Shown here one piece after another: positions 1 to 11,699 of a stretch of DNA of 64,000 bases (position 1 is the stretch's first letter; every line of letters starts with the position of its first letter). Location of the stretch: contig NC_089858.1 of assembly GCF_036373705.1 (NCBI RefSeq), positions 18,588,249 through 18,652,248 on the forward strand, read 5' to 3'. Position numbers and translations under genes: made by a program. Below the pieces are notes generated by a model. It made no database searches. It saw only the letters and a list, made by a program, of their open reading frames with translations, and was not told the DNA's origin. The stretch comes from Amia ocellicauda. Its lineage: Eukaryota; Chordata; Actinopteri; Amiiformes; Amiidae.

Positions 1-1160
1 CCCGTTTCCACTGGCGGCCCCGGACGCTTAAACGGGAGTTTCAACTGTTTCAATTTAGGCGCCCGTCACCCCACCAATTACAGCGCTTTAACAGCGAGGT
101 GTGCGCAGGACTTGAGACACAGGGAAGAGATCAGATACATAATGTTGGAAGATATAGTCTCAAGTGCCGAGTGCGATCACGAAGACATTAGTTTTATTAG
201 CAGCATGGAGTGAAATCCACGTACAGAAACAATGGCTGCTTACAATTAATATCCGAGTGCATTAAAAACTTGGATTTCACAGGACCGGTGCAGCGCCTGA
301 CTAGTTAAAATAAACTGAAGGATAGTAATCGGATCGGTAGCAGCCGATATTATTCATATTTTATGAACAACTGGACGGTGTTTGAGGCTGTGTTTTGTGA
401 ATGGTGTGCAGTCTGTTGTATAACAGCCCCGCAGAGACACTCAGTATGAAGGCGAACACGATTTTGTTAACGTGTGCCCATTTACAAGTTCAATGAATGA
501 ATAAATAAATAAATACAGCAGATCTGGGTTTCCCAACATTAAGGACGTCCATAAACGCCATGACTGAAACGTGCACATAAATTAACCTGCTATATTGGAG
601 CTGCTGTTACTGGATGATTCATCGTGAAACGTGTGTATTTTACGGCATACGGCAGAAAGTGTGTTTGCAGTTACAAATCTGTAGTAAAAGTCGAGTTGTG
701 CTGTTTAAAAGACATATCTACTAGCACATATCTTGATGATGATTACAATAATAACAATAACCATAATACTAAAGAGCAAATATTTATTTTATTGTTGCAC
801 ATGGAAACGTTTTCCTACGGTAACGTAATGCTTGTCTGAATATAATGTTGTCTATACACGTTTAGCTCTTCTTAATATCTATTTATTACGCTGTCTCCAA
901 AAAAATATAATAAAATAGACACAAAAGTCCTTTTCACATCAGGCTCTATCGCTCACAGTGTTGTTTTCTGTCTTTGTTTTTAAAACGAAACACAAACCAA
1001 ACCCTCCTCCCATCAGAGGGGATGGACTTCATAATGGCCTGGTTTTACAAAAAGCTCTGAACCAAGGCAGTAGTTTAAGCTTAGCCTTGGAACCAATATT
1101 ACTGAAGGTGTGTGGGTTTACTTAACCTAAATATCTGAGTTTTCGTATCTGTGTTGCAGA
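1..1160. other. 5' flank / probable 5' UTR-intron region of the ITPRIP-like gene
   Basis: No convincing coding sequence; the only open frames are short and lack an ATG context or family resemblance. The end of the stretch (about 1141-1159) is pyrimidine-rich and finishes in GTTGCAG one base before the ATG at 1161. That fits a 3' splice site placed just before the coding exon, with a non-coding first exon further upstream. The first exon and promoter cannot be pinned from sequence alone. Confidence 0.4.
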
Positions 1161-3225
1161 ATGTCACTGGTGGTTCTGCTCTACCTGCTCCTGGGTGGTG
1201 GTCTGCAAGGCCCCACGGCGGTGGGGGAAGATCAGCGCAGTTTGGAGATACAGTTCTGTGATGGAGTGCGCGAGAATTACCTGAACGACATGCTGCAGAT
1301 CTTTCACCAGGAGATCGACCGCCTGAGCCAGACAGCATCAGCAGAGGACACTAAGCTTTCCTGGATTTGGGAGGAATGTGCCTTGAAGCTTCAGAACCTA
1401 ATGCACAGGCACTGGTTGCTGGGAGTGGGGCTGGTCCTGTGTGGGCTAATCTTCTGGGGCCTGTGCTCTAGGTGGAGAAGGTGGAAGAGGGAGCCAAAGG
1501 CCAAGCCAGAGGAAGAGTCAGTGGCCGAGTTAGAGGCTGATACAGAGGTCGAGCCAGAGGAGGAGTCAGAGGAAGAGTCAGTGGCCGAGCCAGAGGTCGA
1601 GCCAGAGGAGGAGCCAGAGGAGGGGTCAGAGGAGGAGTCAGTAGCCGACCCAGAGGAAAAGTCAGTGACCGACCCAGAGGAAAAGTCAGTGGCCAACCCA
1701 GACGTCGAGCCAGAGGAAAAGTCAGTGGCCGAGCCAGAGGTCGAGCCAGAGGAGGAGTCAGAGGAAGAGTCAGTAGCCGACCCAGAGGAAGAGACAGAGG
1801 CCGCCCCAGAGGCCGACTCAGAGGTCGAGCCAGAGGAAGAGTCAGAGGCTGGGCCAGAGGAAGAGTCATTGTCCGACCCAGAGGAAGAGTCAGAGGCCGA
1901 CCCAGAGGTCGAGCCAGAGGTCGAGCCAGAGGAAGAGTTAGTGGCTGAGCCAGAGGAAGAGTCAGAGGCTGAGCCAGAGGCCAACCCACAGTGCCAAATC
2001 CAGAGGTTTGGACCAAGAAGCAGCTGATAGCCAAGCTTAAAGTAATCTCAAAAGGTGGTGTTGCTGGAGACAGAGAGAGAGACATTTGTTTTGTCCAAGA
2101 GGTGATGGAACATCTCCTGGATGTGGCACGGGACTCCAGCCAGCTGTGCACCGACATGCTGCAGGAAGGCTGTGTGGGTGTGGGCAGCCAGTTTGAGGGC
2201 GGTTGGAGCAGTGGAAGACAGCAGGAGCCTGATTTTGATATGTTGGTGGTCATCAACCCGCCCCGCACTCTCTCCTTCCAGGTGGAGCTTGTCTATAATG
2301 ATGCAAGCAATCCCCTGGCTTGAGATGACCCCCCTGATTACCGCAGGCAGGAAGGGTGCGTTTAATCAGTACCTCCCCGCCCTCTCAGGGTGTGCCACCC
2401 AGGCCTCATGAGCTGAAGAGCAGCCCAGACTGGATGGGCCCCGAGGAGCACCTGGAGCCAGCCCTGGTGCTGCAGTGGCTGGGAAGTGCACTGACGAAGG
2501 CCTGGGGTCAAAGAAAGACATTGAAAGTTACCTTTGGGGGGGCGGAGTGTCCCTGCAGGCTGCAACTGGAGAATCCTTCAGGCCAGAGGATGTATATAAA
2601 CCTGGTGCCCGCAGTGAGAGTGGAGGGCACAAATGCTTTCCTGGTCACCCAGCGACCCGTGCTGCGGCCTCCAGAGCACTGGGTCCAGTGGTTCAGCGTG
2701 GACGAGGGCAACTTCCTGCGGGATGTGACTCAGAAGATGCCAAGTAATTCCTGCCACCTAAAATGTCTGCACATGCTCTCCGTCGCCAACACCAAGCCAG
2801 CGTCTCTCAGCCCAGAGGACCCTGTGTCCTCCTTCCTGACCTCCTACCATCTGAAGACGATCCTGATGTACATGCTGCTCAAATGGCCTGATCCGCGGGA
2901 CTGGACGCAGAGGCAGCTATCTAGGCAGCTCCAAATCGCCCTTGGTGTGCTAGAGAAACACCTGCAGTGCAAGTGGCTCCCCCACTGTGTGCAGGGGTCC
3001 CGGGACCTGGGCTCGCTCCAGGGGATGCCCCCCGTGTTCCCCCACACCTCGTCCGTCAACCTCTTCGAGCCACTGAATCAGGACCCCCATCTGCACATGG
3101 TGGCAATGAAAGACTTCCGGCGGCTAACAGCACGGCTCAGGATGTTCACACGCAGTTTCTGTGAAAAGACCAGACGCAGGAACAGCGAAATCGCAGAGAA
3201 CAGGCTGAATGAATGGCCGCTGTGA
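1161..3225 (+). CDS. ITPRIP-like (Mab-21 fold) membrane protein gene, frameshifted: recent pseudogene or assembly error
   Basis: This resembles the ITPRIP/ITPRIPL family: single coding exon, N-terminal signal-like hydrophobic stretch (residues 1-20), a membrane segment (about 85-103) followed by basic residues, then a Mab-21-type nucleotidyltransferase-like domain. Human ITPRIP modulates the IP3 receptor; the role of the -like members is less clear. Reading starts at ATG 1161 and stays open to 2027, including a very acidic repeat (about 1497-1990, units built on EPEEESE and VAEPE). The domain then continues in another frame at about 1991-2323 (FVQEVMEHLL, VGVGSQFEG, DFDMLVVINPP) and in a third frame at about 2356-3225, where the C-terminal Mab-21 half is intact and ends in a TGA at 3223-3225. 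So there are two or more apparent single-base shifts, one at the end of the repeat and one or more in a degenerate stretch at 2300-2420. The rest is stop-free, suggesting either recent decay or indel errors. An AATAAA follows at 3301. Confidence 0.82.
1497..1990 (+). repeat. Glu-rich coding repeat inside the ITPRIP-like gene
   Basis: About 490 bp of imperfect short units around GAGCCAGAGGAAGAGTCAG, all encoding Glu/Pro/Ser/Val/Ala-rich acidic peptide just after the membrane segment. Because codons avoid stops on both strands, long antisense frames appear here; these are repeat artefacts. Such repeats change length easily and are a plausible cause of the frame change at the 3' edge. Confidence 0.85.
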
Positions 3226-3300
3226 AGATCAGAGAACACTTCAACACTTCAGCACTTCAGCACTTGCTTACTTCCCACCTTCCCTTTTTCCCTGATTACA

Positions 3301-3306
3301 AATAAA
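3301..3306 (+). terminator. Poly(A) signal of the ITPRIP-like gene
   Basis: AATAAA lies about 75 bp after the stop codon, with a second ATTACAATAAAC just downstream. The position fits a short 3' UTR. Confidence 0.55.
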
Positions 3307-3309
3307 ACA

Positions 3310-4093
3310 TTACAATAAACACTAAATGGCTTGTTATTTCATGTGAGCAATTATATATCAGTGGCAAGCGGTCATAGTAAGCTAGGTAAGCGGCGCTTGG
3401 CCAGACGGAATTAAAATAAGAGAATGTAGCCTAATAATATCAGTTTAATTTGTATCATAGTATCACTATATTTCTCTAAAACTCATGTCATGTAAGTATT
3501 TGTTTTGCCCCCTTTATTTTATTTTTTATTTTACTTTATCTTATCATTTTGCGATTACAGTACTGCACAACAGCACTATGCCATCTACAAACGGCAAAGC
3601 TGGCCGGGGTTCAGCTTGCTTCGCACATGCGCTCTGTGTCGCATCAGCTCCCATCATGCACACCTGCTCTTCGGCTGGCTGGAAAGCTGCGTGTGGAAAT
3701 GCTTGTTTAGGCACCACGCATGCGCACTAGTCAAGCATATGATGGAGCCGTAGTTACGTCAGGCCAACTAATCGACATGCAGGCCGAGTTGAGGGAACGA
3801 TGTCCGTGCGCAAGTCCTGAATTTAGTGTTACCACAAGCACGCAGCACTATCAAAGACTTATTTTTTTCAACTTTAAATGGCCTGGCCTTGGATTTTTCT
3901 ACTTCAGCAAAACGCACCAAGGCTCCATCTTATATTATTAAGAGGCGTTTTCCCAGAACCGCCCCTACAAGTAACCTGTTGCAATGGGAAGAAATCTGTT
4001 CTTTCAGTGACTGTTGTTTTCATCATTTGGAATAAGATTCACAACTCAATTGGACAATTTATAATTTTTTTCATCTTCCTTTTTCCTCATTAG
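3310..4093. other. Non-coding spacer / intron before the RAPGEF-like exon
   Basis: Nothing recognisable. Open frames are short, overlap in several frames and show no family motifs. The last 40 bases are T-rich and end in CTCATTAG, a good acceptor for the exon starting at 4094. Confidence 0.4.
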
Positions 4094-4984
4094 CATTCCC
4101 GCTACTTGTCTCTTGTGCCAGTGTACTATGTCACATCACCTCAGAAGGACGATAGGTATAAGGGTCCACCCCCCACTCCACCCGGATACAACGGACTCTC
4201 CTTAGTGGATGTAAAGGAAGGAGGACCCCGCCACCCACACTTAAAACCTCCACAGTATAGCGTGGCAGTGCAGAGGTCAAAGTTGATGAAGGCCCCCTGT
4301 GCCATTGCTTGCCAGCCCAAAGCTGTAATGCGTACAAAGAGACTAGCTCAGTGCCAGATGCAAACCCGACAAGACCTTGACCCTAGACTAGGAAGTGTTA
4401 TTCTGCAGGGCCAACAGGATAGTGAGGATGATGGTAAGTGATATGAAACCAGAAAAAAAATGGCTGTAGAACCAGCTTCTATGTGTGTGTTTTTTATTAA
4501 TTTTGTATTACTATCATTCCAAATTGAAAGTTTCAACCATGTGTATATCTGGTATATTGTAATTTGTTAACCCATGAAATTTCAGTTTCCTGATGAAAAT
4601 AAGACAATTATTCCTTAAGACAATAAAGGACAGATTCACAACTTTCATCTATATGCAATATATTAATTAATTATAAAATTAGGAGACTGGGAAATGTGGC
4701 TCATATTTCCCTGGCAATTCTGTTTTAGAAATCCAGTCTTTCATCATTGGAACCTAAAACTGTTAAGCTTTACAAATACATTAGTTCAGTAACTAGATTT
4801 CATTATGCCTTTCTGATATGAATATGAGGATCCAGGGCTGTTTCTGCAAGCTTTGATTATCTTTGTAAAAGCTAAAAGCATTGCTTTAAAAACTGAGACA
4901 GATGTGCAGATTAACGTTTTGCTGCAGTAGTAATGCTGTTTCTCTCCGTTCTCTTTAACAGAAGAGCAAGTTTCAGCCATGTAG
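4094..4984 (+). CDS. Last two coding exons of a RAPGEF2/RAPGEF6-like (PDZ-GEF) gene, partial
   Basis: Exon A is 4094-4433 (acceptor CTCATTAG, donor GTAAGTG, phase 1) and exon B is 4962-4984 (acceptor CTTTAACAG), ending in TAG at 4982-4984. The spliced peptide begins HSRYLSLVPVYYVTSPQ, has a proline motif GPPPTPPGY, a basic middle part, and an acidic end SEDDEEQVSAM. A VSAV-like C-terminus preceded by acidic residues, with a PPTPPGY segment, is what I recall for the tails of RAPGEF2/6, where the last residues bind PDZ domains of scaffold proteins. No catalytic domain (cNMP-binding, REM, PDZ, RA, CDC25) is visible here; it would lie upstream of the window or of the ITPRIP-like gene. The splice sites argue for real exons, not a retrocopy. 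Identity is from memory of a short tail and is moderate. Confidence 0.6.
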
Positions 4985-6469
4985 TTCTCTGAAAAGGTTT
5001 CCCAAGGAGTCCAGCACTCTCTGGACACCATCACACTGGACGATCAAACCTAGACGTGTAGTAGAACATAAGCTAAACCAGCTTGCTGCTGTCTTTCCAT
5101 GGAGCACAATTGTCCTCATCATTCACACAATGCAGCAAAGCTGTATGTGTTGGGACTTGAACAGGACAATGAAAAGAAACAGAACAGAAAATATATATTT
5201 AGAATTATTTGATTTTTCCATTTTGTCAAAGCTGGGACCAGAGCATATCTTCAGTGACCGTTAATCCCAAAATCATGTTGCTATGTTGGAAAAAATCAAC
5301 AGAGGGAATGGAAGAATCTTGACTTTATTAATTTCACTCTTCGGAATGGATTGGATGTTGTCTAACGACATCAATCATGGTTTTATACAAAAAGTATTAA
5401 GTGCGGCAGCACATTTTTTTGTGACTTTGACAAGCTGATATCTTTTAGGTTTTGCTGTGAACTATTGGACTGGATAATGAAGCATAGTGTGCATATTAAT
5501 AAGTGTAGCAATCTTGTGCTTTAAGTAGCATGCTAATGCTTTACAAATGTGTCTGAGAGCGATCTGAACATTGTATACCCAGGAAGGGGACCAAGCAGTG
5601 ATTGTTTTATGAGCAGGATTATGAGAGGTCTTGATGATTTCTATAGTTTGACAGTCTAAGACAAATTAAATGTCAGTGGATCTTGTTTATTTTGAATACA
5701 TTTGATGCCTTTTTAACATGTAGTTTCAAAACATTTACCTGAGAAAACATTTCCAACTAATCTTCTGTGATCCAGAAAACACAATTTGTAGTCACTGCAG
5801 GTCACAGATATATAGTACAGTTGACAAGATTCATTCATCGCAATGCTGCCATCTACCTGTTCACAGTATTTATTTCAGTAGTTCACTGAACACACACGGG
5901 GGGCCCATGAAGGTTGTGATTGCCCTTACCAATTTGGAGGCAGGAATCTTAATGAGAATATTTATTTTAGGTTAACTCAATGACTGAGTTTAAGTTTGAA
6001 ATCCCATAGTTATTGTACAGAGCTTTTTTTTTGTATTTTGCTGTCATTTATTTTCCCTCCCTCTGATTTATTGTGCTTTTATTTATATCAAGAGTACAAG
6101 AACCTTATCTTCTCATTGTACTGCTGTCCTCCGCTTCTTGTTGTAAAAGATGTACAGTAATTGGGTACAACAGGATGCTTCTGAGATGAGAGCATGGATG
6201 AGTGTCCCCAACAATAGGGCAGACAGTAACCCAGCAGAAGAGGTTTCGTTTTTCCCCTTCTTCTTTTTTATTTCTTACCTGTTCATAGTGTCATGAATCA
6301 TATCAGGTAACTGACCTCACACAATATTTAAGGTTAATAAGTAAGTGAAATGTTTTGGCACTGACACCAGTCCAATATCAAGCTGGTGGCTTCTGAAATC
6401 TTTGCACATTCCCCAACAACCTTAACAAACAATTTAATATTAACATTTGCCACAAACTTTTAAGAGATA

Positions 6470-6518
<49 letters not shown>

Positions 6519-7500
6519 TTGATCTTTATATTTTCTTAATTTAAATCAATTGTAGAGCATTGTAAATAGTAAAGAAAAGAAATCATTGACATTTGGTATT
6601 AACAGATTTTATACTGTGTATTTTCAACTCGCACTGTGGCTTGCTTTTGCATGACCTTGCTGTGGTCCTCATTGAGGTTAACTGATCATATTCATCAGTA
6701 GTGTCAATCGCAAATTGTGTCCTTTACTTTCCAGCAAAGTTAAAGAGGAAATGTATTGAGGCCTGACAATCCATAACAGCAGAATGCCATAAAAGAAAAT
6801 GTATACAACATTATAGCTATATGTTAAAAGAATGCTTTGAAGATTTGTCCCTGTAAGACCAAAAGTTCCCAATTAAAAAATAAAAAAAGCCGATCAAAAA
6901 CAACATCATTAAGAAAGAAATCCGAAGCAGCAGTAGATGTTTGACAATTCACTGGATTCTCAAATATACGGAAGACTTTTGTATGGAAATCTAGTCTTTT
7001 TACTCCTGCCTCAAGCTGATCTGGTCACATTCACTTCAGGAAAAGTAGTTGCAGAGGTCTGACACGTTTTTTACACATGGATGTTTTGTTTTCACCCCAG
7101 CTTCAATGTGTGCACATAGAAAAACCATCATAAAACAGGATCTTGTGGTTCTCCCCCCTCTCTCCTCACTATGTCCAGCTATCAGATACTTCACTTCAGA
7201 TAGCTGAGAGCTTTGAAACTTGGGTGAAACGTGGTTCTGGGGTGTTTGCTGATTTTGCTTATTAAATGCCCCCAGGAAATCTGAAGGCTGACTCACTAAT
7301 GTTGTTTGATAGGCAGCCGAACTCTCAGTGTGAGAAGTGAAGGCTGTGATTCAGTACCAATTCCACCCAGGCCTATTTTCTCTTTAACTCTGCTTCCTAC
7401 AAATACTGGATAATTTAATTTGGCATTTTTGCTGACTCCTGTGCATCGCTTGTGTCTATTACAATATATCTAGAATGCACTATGAGCTGTGGAATAAATG
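4985..7500 (+). other. Probable 3' UTR of the RAPGEF-like gene
   Basis: AT-rich, gene-free sequence follows the stop codon for about 2.5 kb. A plausible end is AATAAA at 7493-7498 followed by a T/G-rich stretch. It contains a TA microsatellite. The true UTR length cannot be proved without transcripts. Confidence 0.4.
6469..6516. repeat. (TA)n microsatellite
   Basis: Uninterrupted alternating TA of about 48 bp. Confidence 0.95.
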
Positions 7501-7801
7501 TGTTTTTGTTTTGTTTGTTTTTTGTTTTTTAATGTAGACTGCATAATTGTGAACAAGTAGTAATTGTACTGCACGTGTCTGGGGAAAACAAAAGTATTCA
7601 ATTGGTGGCTTCCTGTCTCCCACTTTTGATAGTTGATGTAGTTAAACACAATGTAGTCTACAATTTATTGTAATGGTGCTGGTTTTATTATCTTTTACTC
7701 ATTCTAAGTTATAGCCTGGAAAGTATAAAATTCACTATCCCTTACTGAATCAATACAGGACGCGATTTGTCCCATATTTTCATGCACACCCTACTCTAAT
7801 G

Positions 7802-7969
7802 CAGAGGCGCAGCTTGAGAACAGGCAAGGCAGGCAACTGCCAGGGGCCCCAGGCCATTTGGGGGCCCCCAAGGTTATTTATAACATAGCCTAATGGTGAT
7901 GAATGCTGGTTGGAGGGGCCCCCTGGGAATCTTTGCCTAGGGCCCCAACAGACTCTAGAATCGCCACTG
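7802..7969. mobile_element. hAT-like MITE, copy 1 (168 bp) with perfect 8-bp target duplication
   Basis: The element is bounded by an identical CTCTAATG at 7794-7801 and 7970-7977. Its ends are imperfect inverted repeats: left CAGAGGCGCAGC, right (reverse complement) CAGTGGCGATTC. The interior is rich in GGGGCCCC-type palindromic sequence with AGGCAA/GCAACTGCC blocks. An 8-bp duplication and CAG..CTG termini are hallmarks of hAT transposons. There is no coding capacity, so it is non-autonomous. A second copy is at 34020-34195 in the opposite orientation. Confidence 0.85.
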
Positions 7970-8117
7970 CTCTAATGCATACACTACGTTTTCACATGCT
8001 TGGAATGACATGAGAAATAATAAAACCAAAAGAGTTTCAGGACACATAGCGGAGAGTATTAAATCAGACTGACAGGTGAGTGTCTGTCCCTGTCACTCAC
8101 CGCATCGCTGCCCTGGG

Positions 8118-8312
8118 TACTGAGACTCTTTTAAAAATGTTGTTAAAAAAACAAGTGGGTCAGTCCTGTCAGTGGACACGGGTGCCACAGAGCATTTTCT
8201 GTCACCCTGGTACTGAGACTCAGACACGGTTTTTAAAAATGTTGTTAAAAAAACAAGTGGGTCAGTCCTGTCAGTGGACACGGGTGCCACAGAGCATTTT
8301 CTATCACCCTGG
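8118..8312. repeat. Tandem duplication of a roughly 93-bp unit
   Basis: Copy 1 spans 8118-8210 and copy 2 spans 8211-8312. Both begin TACTGAGACTC and end TCACCCTGG, with near-identical sequence between; copy 2 has a few extra bases (AGACACGG) near its start. The high identity implies a recent duplication. The frames across it on both strands look like chance. Confidence 0.9.
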
Positions 8313-8319
8313 TCCGACC

Positions 8320-9120
8320 TGAAGCACCATTCAGCAGGGGACACCATGTCCGAGCAGCAGAGGGCAGAGTGGAGTCGCTCAGTTCATGATACCCCAGACT
8401 TCTGAAGGACAAGGCATTGCTTCAGGCAGCAAGGAGCAACAAAAGGTACACGTGGAAGAAAAAGTAGAGAGGGTGGGGGGTGGGTTGGGTAGAGAGAGAA
8501 TTCACATTCACAAAGTTCACATCACCTAGATAAATCAGTAATTATTTTGTTCCTCCACATTTCACTCACTCAGTAGATCTTTATTTCAGTGCCTACATCC
8601 AGGAGAGTTGTTCTGATCCGTTTGAAAGTAAAAAACAAAGGAATTTATTTTCACAAATAAATGTATTGTTCAGTCATCCACAATAGTGGTCTCTGTGGTC
8701 TACCAGGTCATTTGCTATTTCCAAGTTTATCAATGGGTTCTTGCCTCTTCCAGATAGTTTATTTTGACAGACCAAACCTTTTGCCCATGTCTATGACCTG
8801 ATGTTTTAATCCATAATTGATGCAACTGTGCTTTACTCTTATTGACTCTTTATTTCCTTTACATTCATACCGAGAGTAACAGAGGACTTTGAAATTGATG
8901 CATAAAAAGCACAAATCGGAGAATACAAATTCACCAGAATGCAGGAAATGAAGTGTCTGATACTCAAAATCTCATGAGGGAGGACCCCCAGACCCCTGCT
9001 TGATTCGTGTCCCCCAGGCATGGGGCCGCTGGCAAGGTGTCCCTTATTTTTCCACCCTAGCAGTACACCAGATGAATAGTTGTAGTTTGTGGTCACTCAA
9101 TGTAAGCTTTTGTTGTTCTT
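8320..9120. other. Gene-free stretch
   Basis: No coding exon, RNA gene or recognisable repeat seen. A minus-strand open frame at 8839-9096 has no recognisable motif. Confidence 0.4.
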
Positions 9121-9170
9121 GTATTAAATTATAATAATTTGTCGCGACAGAGAGACGGGCAGGAAGGGGG

Positions 9171-9229
<59 letters not shown>
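9171..9229. repeat. (TAA)n microsatellite
   Basis: About 19 perfect ATA/TAA units in a row. Confidence 0.95.
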
Positions 9230-9230
<1 letters not shown>

Positions 9231-9689
9231 TAATGTTGAGGTCCGGGAGGTGGTGAAGAGATCCCTCCTTTAATAATAATTCGTATGGATTCCGACTGCT
9301 TATAATAAACGGGTTTTATTCACACATGCATCTCTCTTTACTTCCCCACTACTCCCCTTCCTATCATAAACCTCCCTTACCCAAACTGCTCTAGCATAAA
9401 CTTAAATAACTTTATTTATACTATAGCTAACAAACATTTATCACACAGTGTAAAAGTATATCATAAAGTAAACATAAAGCTAAAGCTTAAACTGGTGTTC
9501 AGTTCTCTTTTAACATATTAAAATATATTTATTTTAAACAATTACCAGAATAATCTTACAATAATATTAACTTGTCGTGAGAGAGACAAATAGGGCTATA
9601 GCACAATGATTGACGCTTTATATTGTACAACGTTAAAAAGTGTATACATATTTAATTAAACTTGTATTCATCCAAGTTTGAAACACATA

Positions 9690-10910
9690 TTTTACTTTGT
9701 ACTTTATATCACGGGCGGGGCGTGATTGGCCATTGGCGTTAATTGATTTATTTACTTATTATCACTCTTTTCATTTAATTATTGTGTTGTGCACTGTGTT
9801 TATTATTCACGATTGTTTTATTTATGAAGTATGTTCTTTTAACTTCCTTATTGTTTCTATTTCTATGGTTAATTTGGTATTTGGGATGATTATTGGTTTA
9901 ATTAATTAATTGCTTTTGTTGCCAAGCGCAAGCTGCCGGACCACATTCCCACATGGACTAACCTGCATGCTTTCTCATTGGTCGCTTGTATCTGTGCCCC
10001 TATTTCTCTATTTAGTATTTAAGCCCAGGGAAATGCTCATTCAAGAGAGAGCAATGGACTACTGAGCAGGACATCTGACGCAGAGTGGACCCAAGGCGCA
10101 GTGAGTGGTGAAGAGTTCGCCAAGCACGGATTATAAAGGGAGCTTTGGAAACGACGGACACTGGATTGCTGGAGATGACGGCACATACTACGGCGCGTTA
10201 AGTACCCGGTTGTATTTCTTTAGATGGGAATAATTAGGAAAGGGAAGCCACACGCTGTGGAGGTTGAACTTTCTTCAAGAAGACTTTGTTGATTATCCTC
10301 TACCGGTTCCCTTTGTGGAGAGGGATCCCTGTCCTGGGGTTAGACTTGCCTCCTGTAATTTTTCTGTCTTTGTGATGCAGACGGGTGACTGCTGGATGGA
10401 AGAAAAGACATTCCTTAATTACATTTGAATTCGTGCAATTGGAGACTTGCTAATGCTTGTTCCTACCTGCAATTGCTGGGGCCCCAGCTGGCCGACGGGG
10501 TTCCAGCTCGGCTGCAAAGAGACGTGTTTCCTCCGAGAGGAAGGGATTCTTCATTGTGGTGTCGCCTATTGTGAACGGAAGCGCCTAAAACCTTGTCGTT
10601 GCTTTCTGTAGTTTATATTAAAACCCAAGTTCCTATGTAGTCTTTCTTCGTTATTCTGGGTAGGGTTATGTGCCCATTTTAATATTGGTTTTAGAATTGC
10701 ATGTTGCCAAATTCCTAAGGTTCTGTGCTAGTACAGTCTTCATGCCCTGTTCTAGCTGAATATAATAAATGGTTACTTTTTGTGAACTTGCCTTCCGTGT
10801 GGTGGTGTTCTGGGGTCCGGTCGAGCCGCCCGGAGAGAGAACTGACGGGGTGAACGAGGTCCTCTCTTAAACAAGAGGTGGCCCTACGCACCCCATAGGC
10901 GGTGGCCTTT
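9690..10910 (+). other. Unclassified promoter/LTR-like block, possible solo LTR
   Basis: The stretch is more GC-rich than its surroundings. It has a TATA-like TATTTAAG at about 10014, an AATAAATGG poly(A)-type signal at about 10765, and a GT-rich tail followed by CGGTCGAGCCGCCC. This order (promoter, then poly(A) signal) is what an LTR shows, but I could not find matching ends or a target duplication, and no second copy is in the window. It could equally be unrelated spacer. Confidence 0.25.
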
Positions 10911-11695
10911 ATACAACGTGAAGCGCTTTGACATGGCTCCGTCTATTACAGCTGCGTATATCAATGCAGAAAACGCGCTTTTCTACAGGGCTGTTCGTGT
11001 GACGAGGCTGAAGATGGCTTCATGTTTGCAGCTTCTTTGCGAAACTTCAAATTCAGTGCAAATGTTGTTTATACAAGTTGCATATTTGGCAATGAAAGCA
11101 ACGGGTTAATTTACCTTCTGTGTTTTTCTTTCCACAGGTAATCTCTCTACCAGGCTCACGTGTATTTACCCTGGCCTAACGTGGCTTTCATTGGCAAAAC
11201 GGCAGGTAAATATGCCAACCTATCTATGCACGTTAAATTAACACTGAACGTAACGGGTTAAATCCCCTCGAGCCACTTCTGTCTGTATGCAGTCCCGACG
11301 ATCATGGGTTTAGCCTGGCCCAATGTGGTCAGTGGCAAAATAGTGGGTATGCATGCCACGTATGCCCACCAACAAAGGAATGATTAGCCCTGCCGTTAGA
11401 CAATAACTTGAGTAACTTGTCTTATTTTTCTATATAAAATAAGACGGTACAGACAAATGTACTGCAGAATACATTTAACACAATAAACGAATCAATGCAC
11501 TGTACAATGTCTTTAACACAAGTTTGTGTGGGGAATAACTTTTTTTTTTTTTTTTTTTGTGACGCATGATTGTTTAACGACTTCACAATTTTAATGTTAA
11601 GTTTAACCGTTCAAAGTAGTCCTTATACTATCAGTCAAATAGCAGACTACAAATTTAAGTTTAAAGTGCATGTTCCCTGAGATCAATTTTATATT
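10911..11695. other. Gene-free stretch with a 19-bp poly-T
   Basis: No gene found. A T-run occupies about 11540-11558. Confidence 0.4.
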
Positions 11696-11699
11696 TACA

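Noticed and set aside
1391..2268. Two long minus-strand open frames (197 and 266 codons) across the acidic repeat
   Set aside because: They consist of simple Ser/Gly/Ala or Pro/Leu repeats produced by the plus-strand GAG/CCA repeat and show no domain.
9171..9229. Repeated units considered as a CRISPR array or origin repeats
   Set aside because: A simple TAA microsatellite without spacers; the window is vertebrate DNA.
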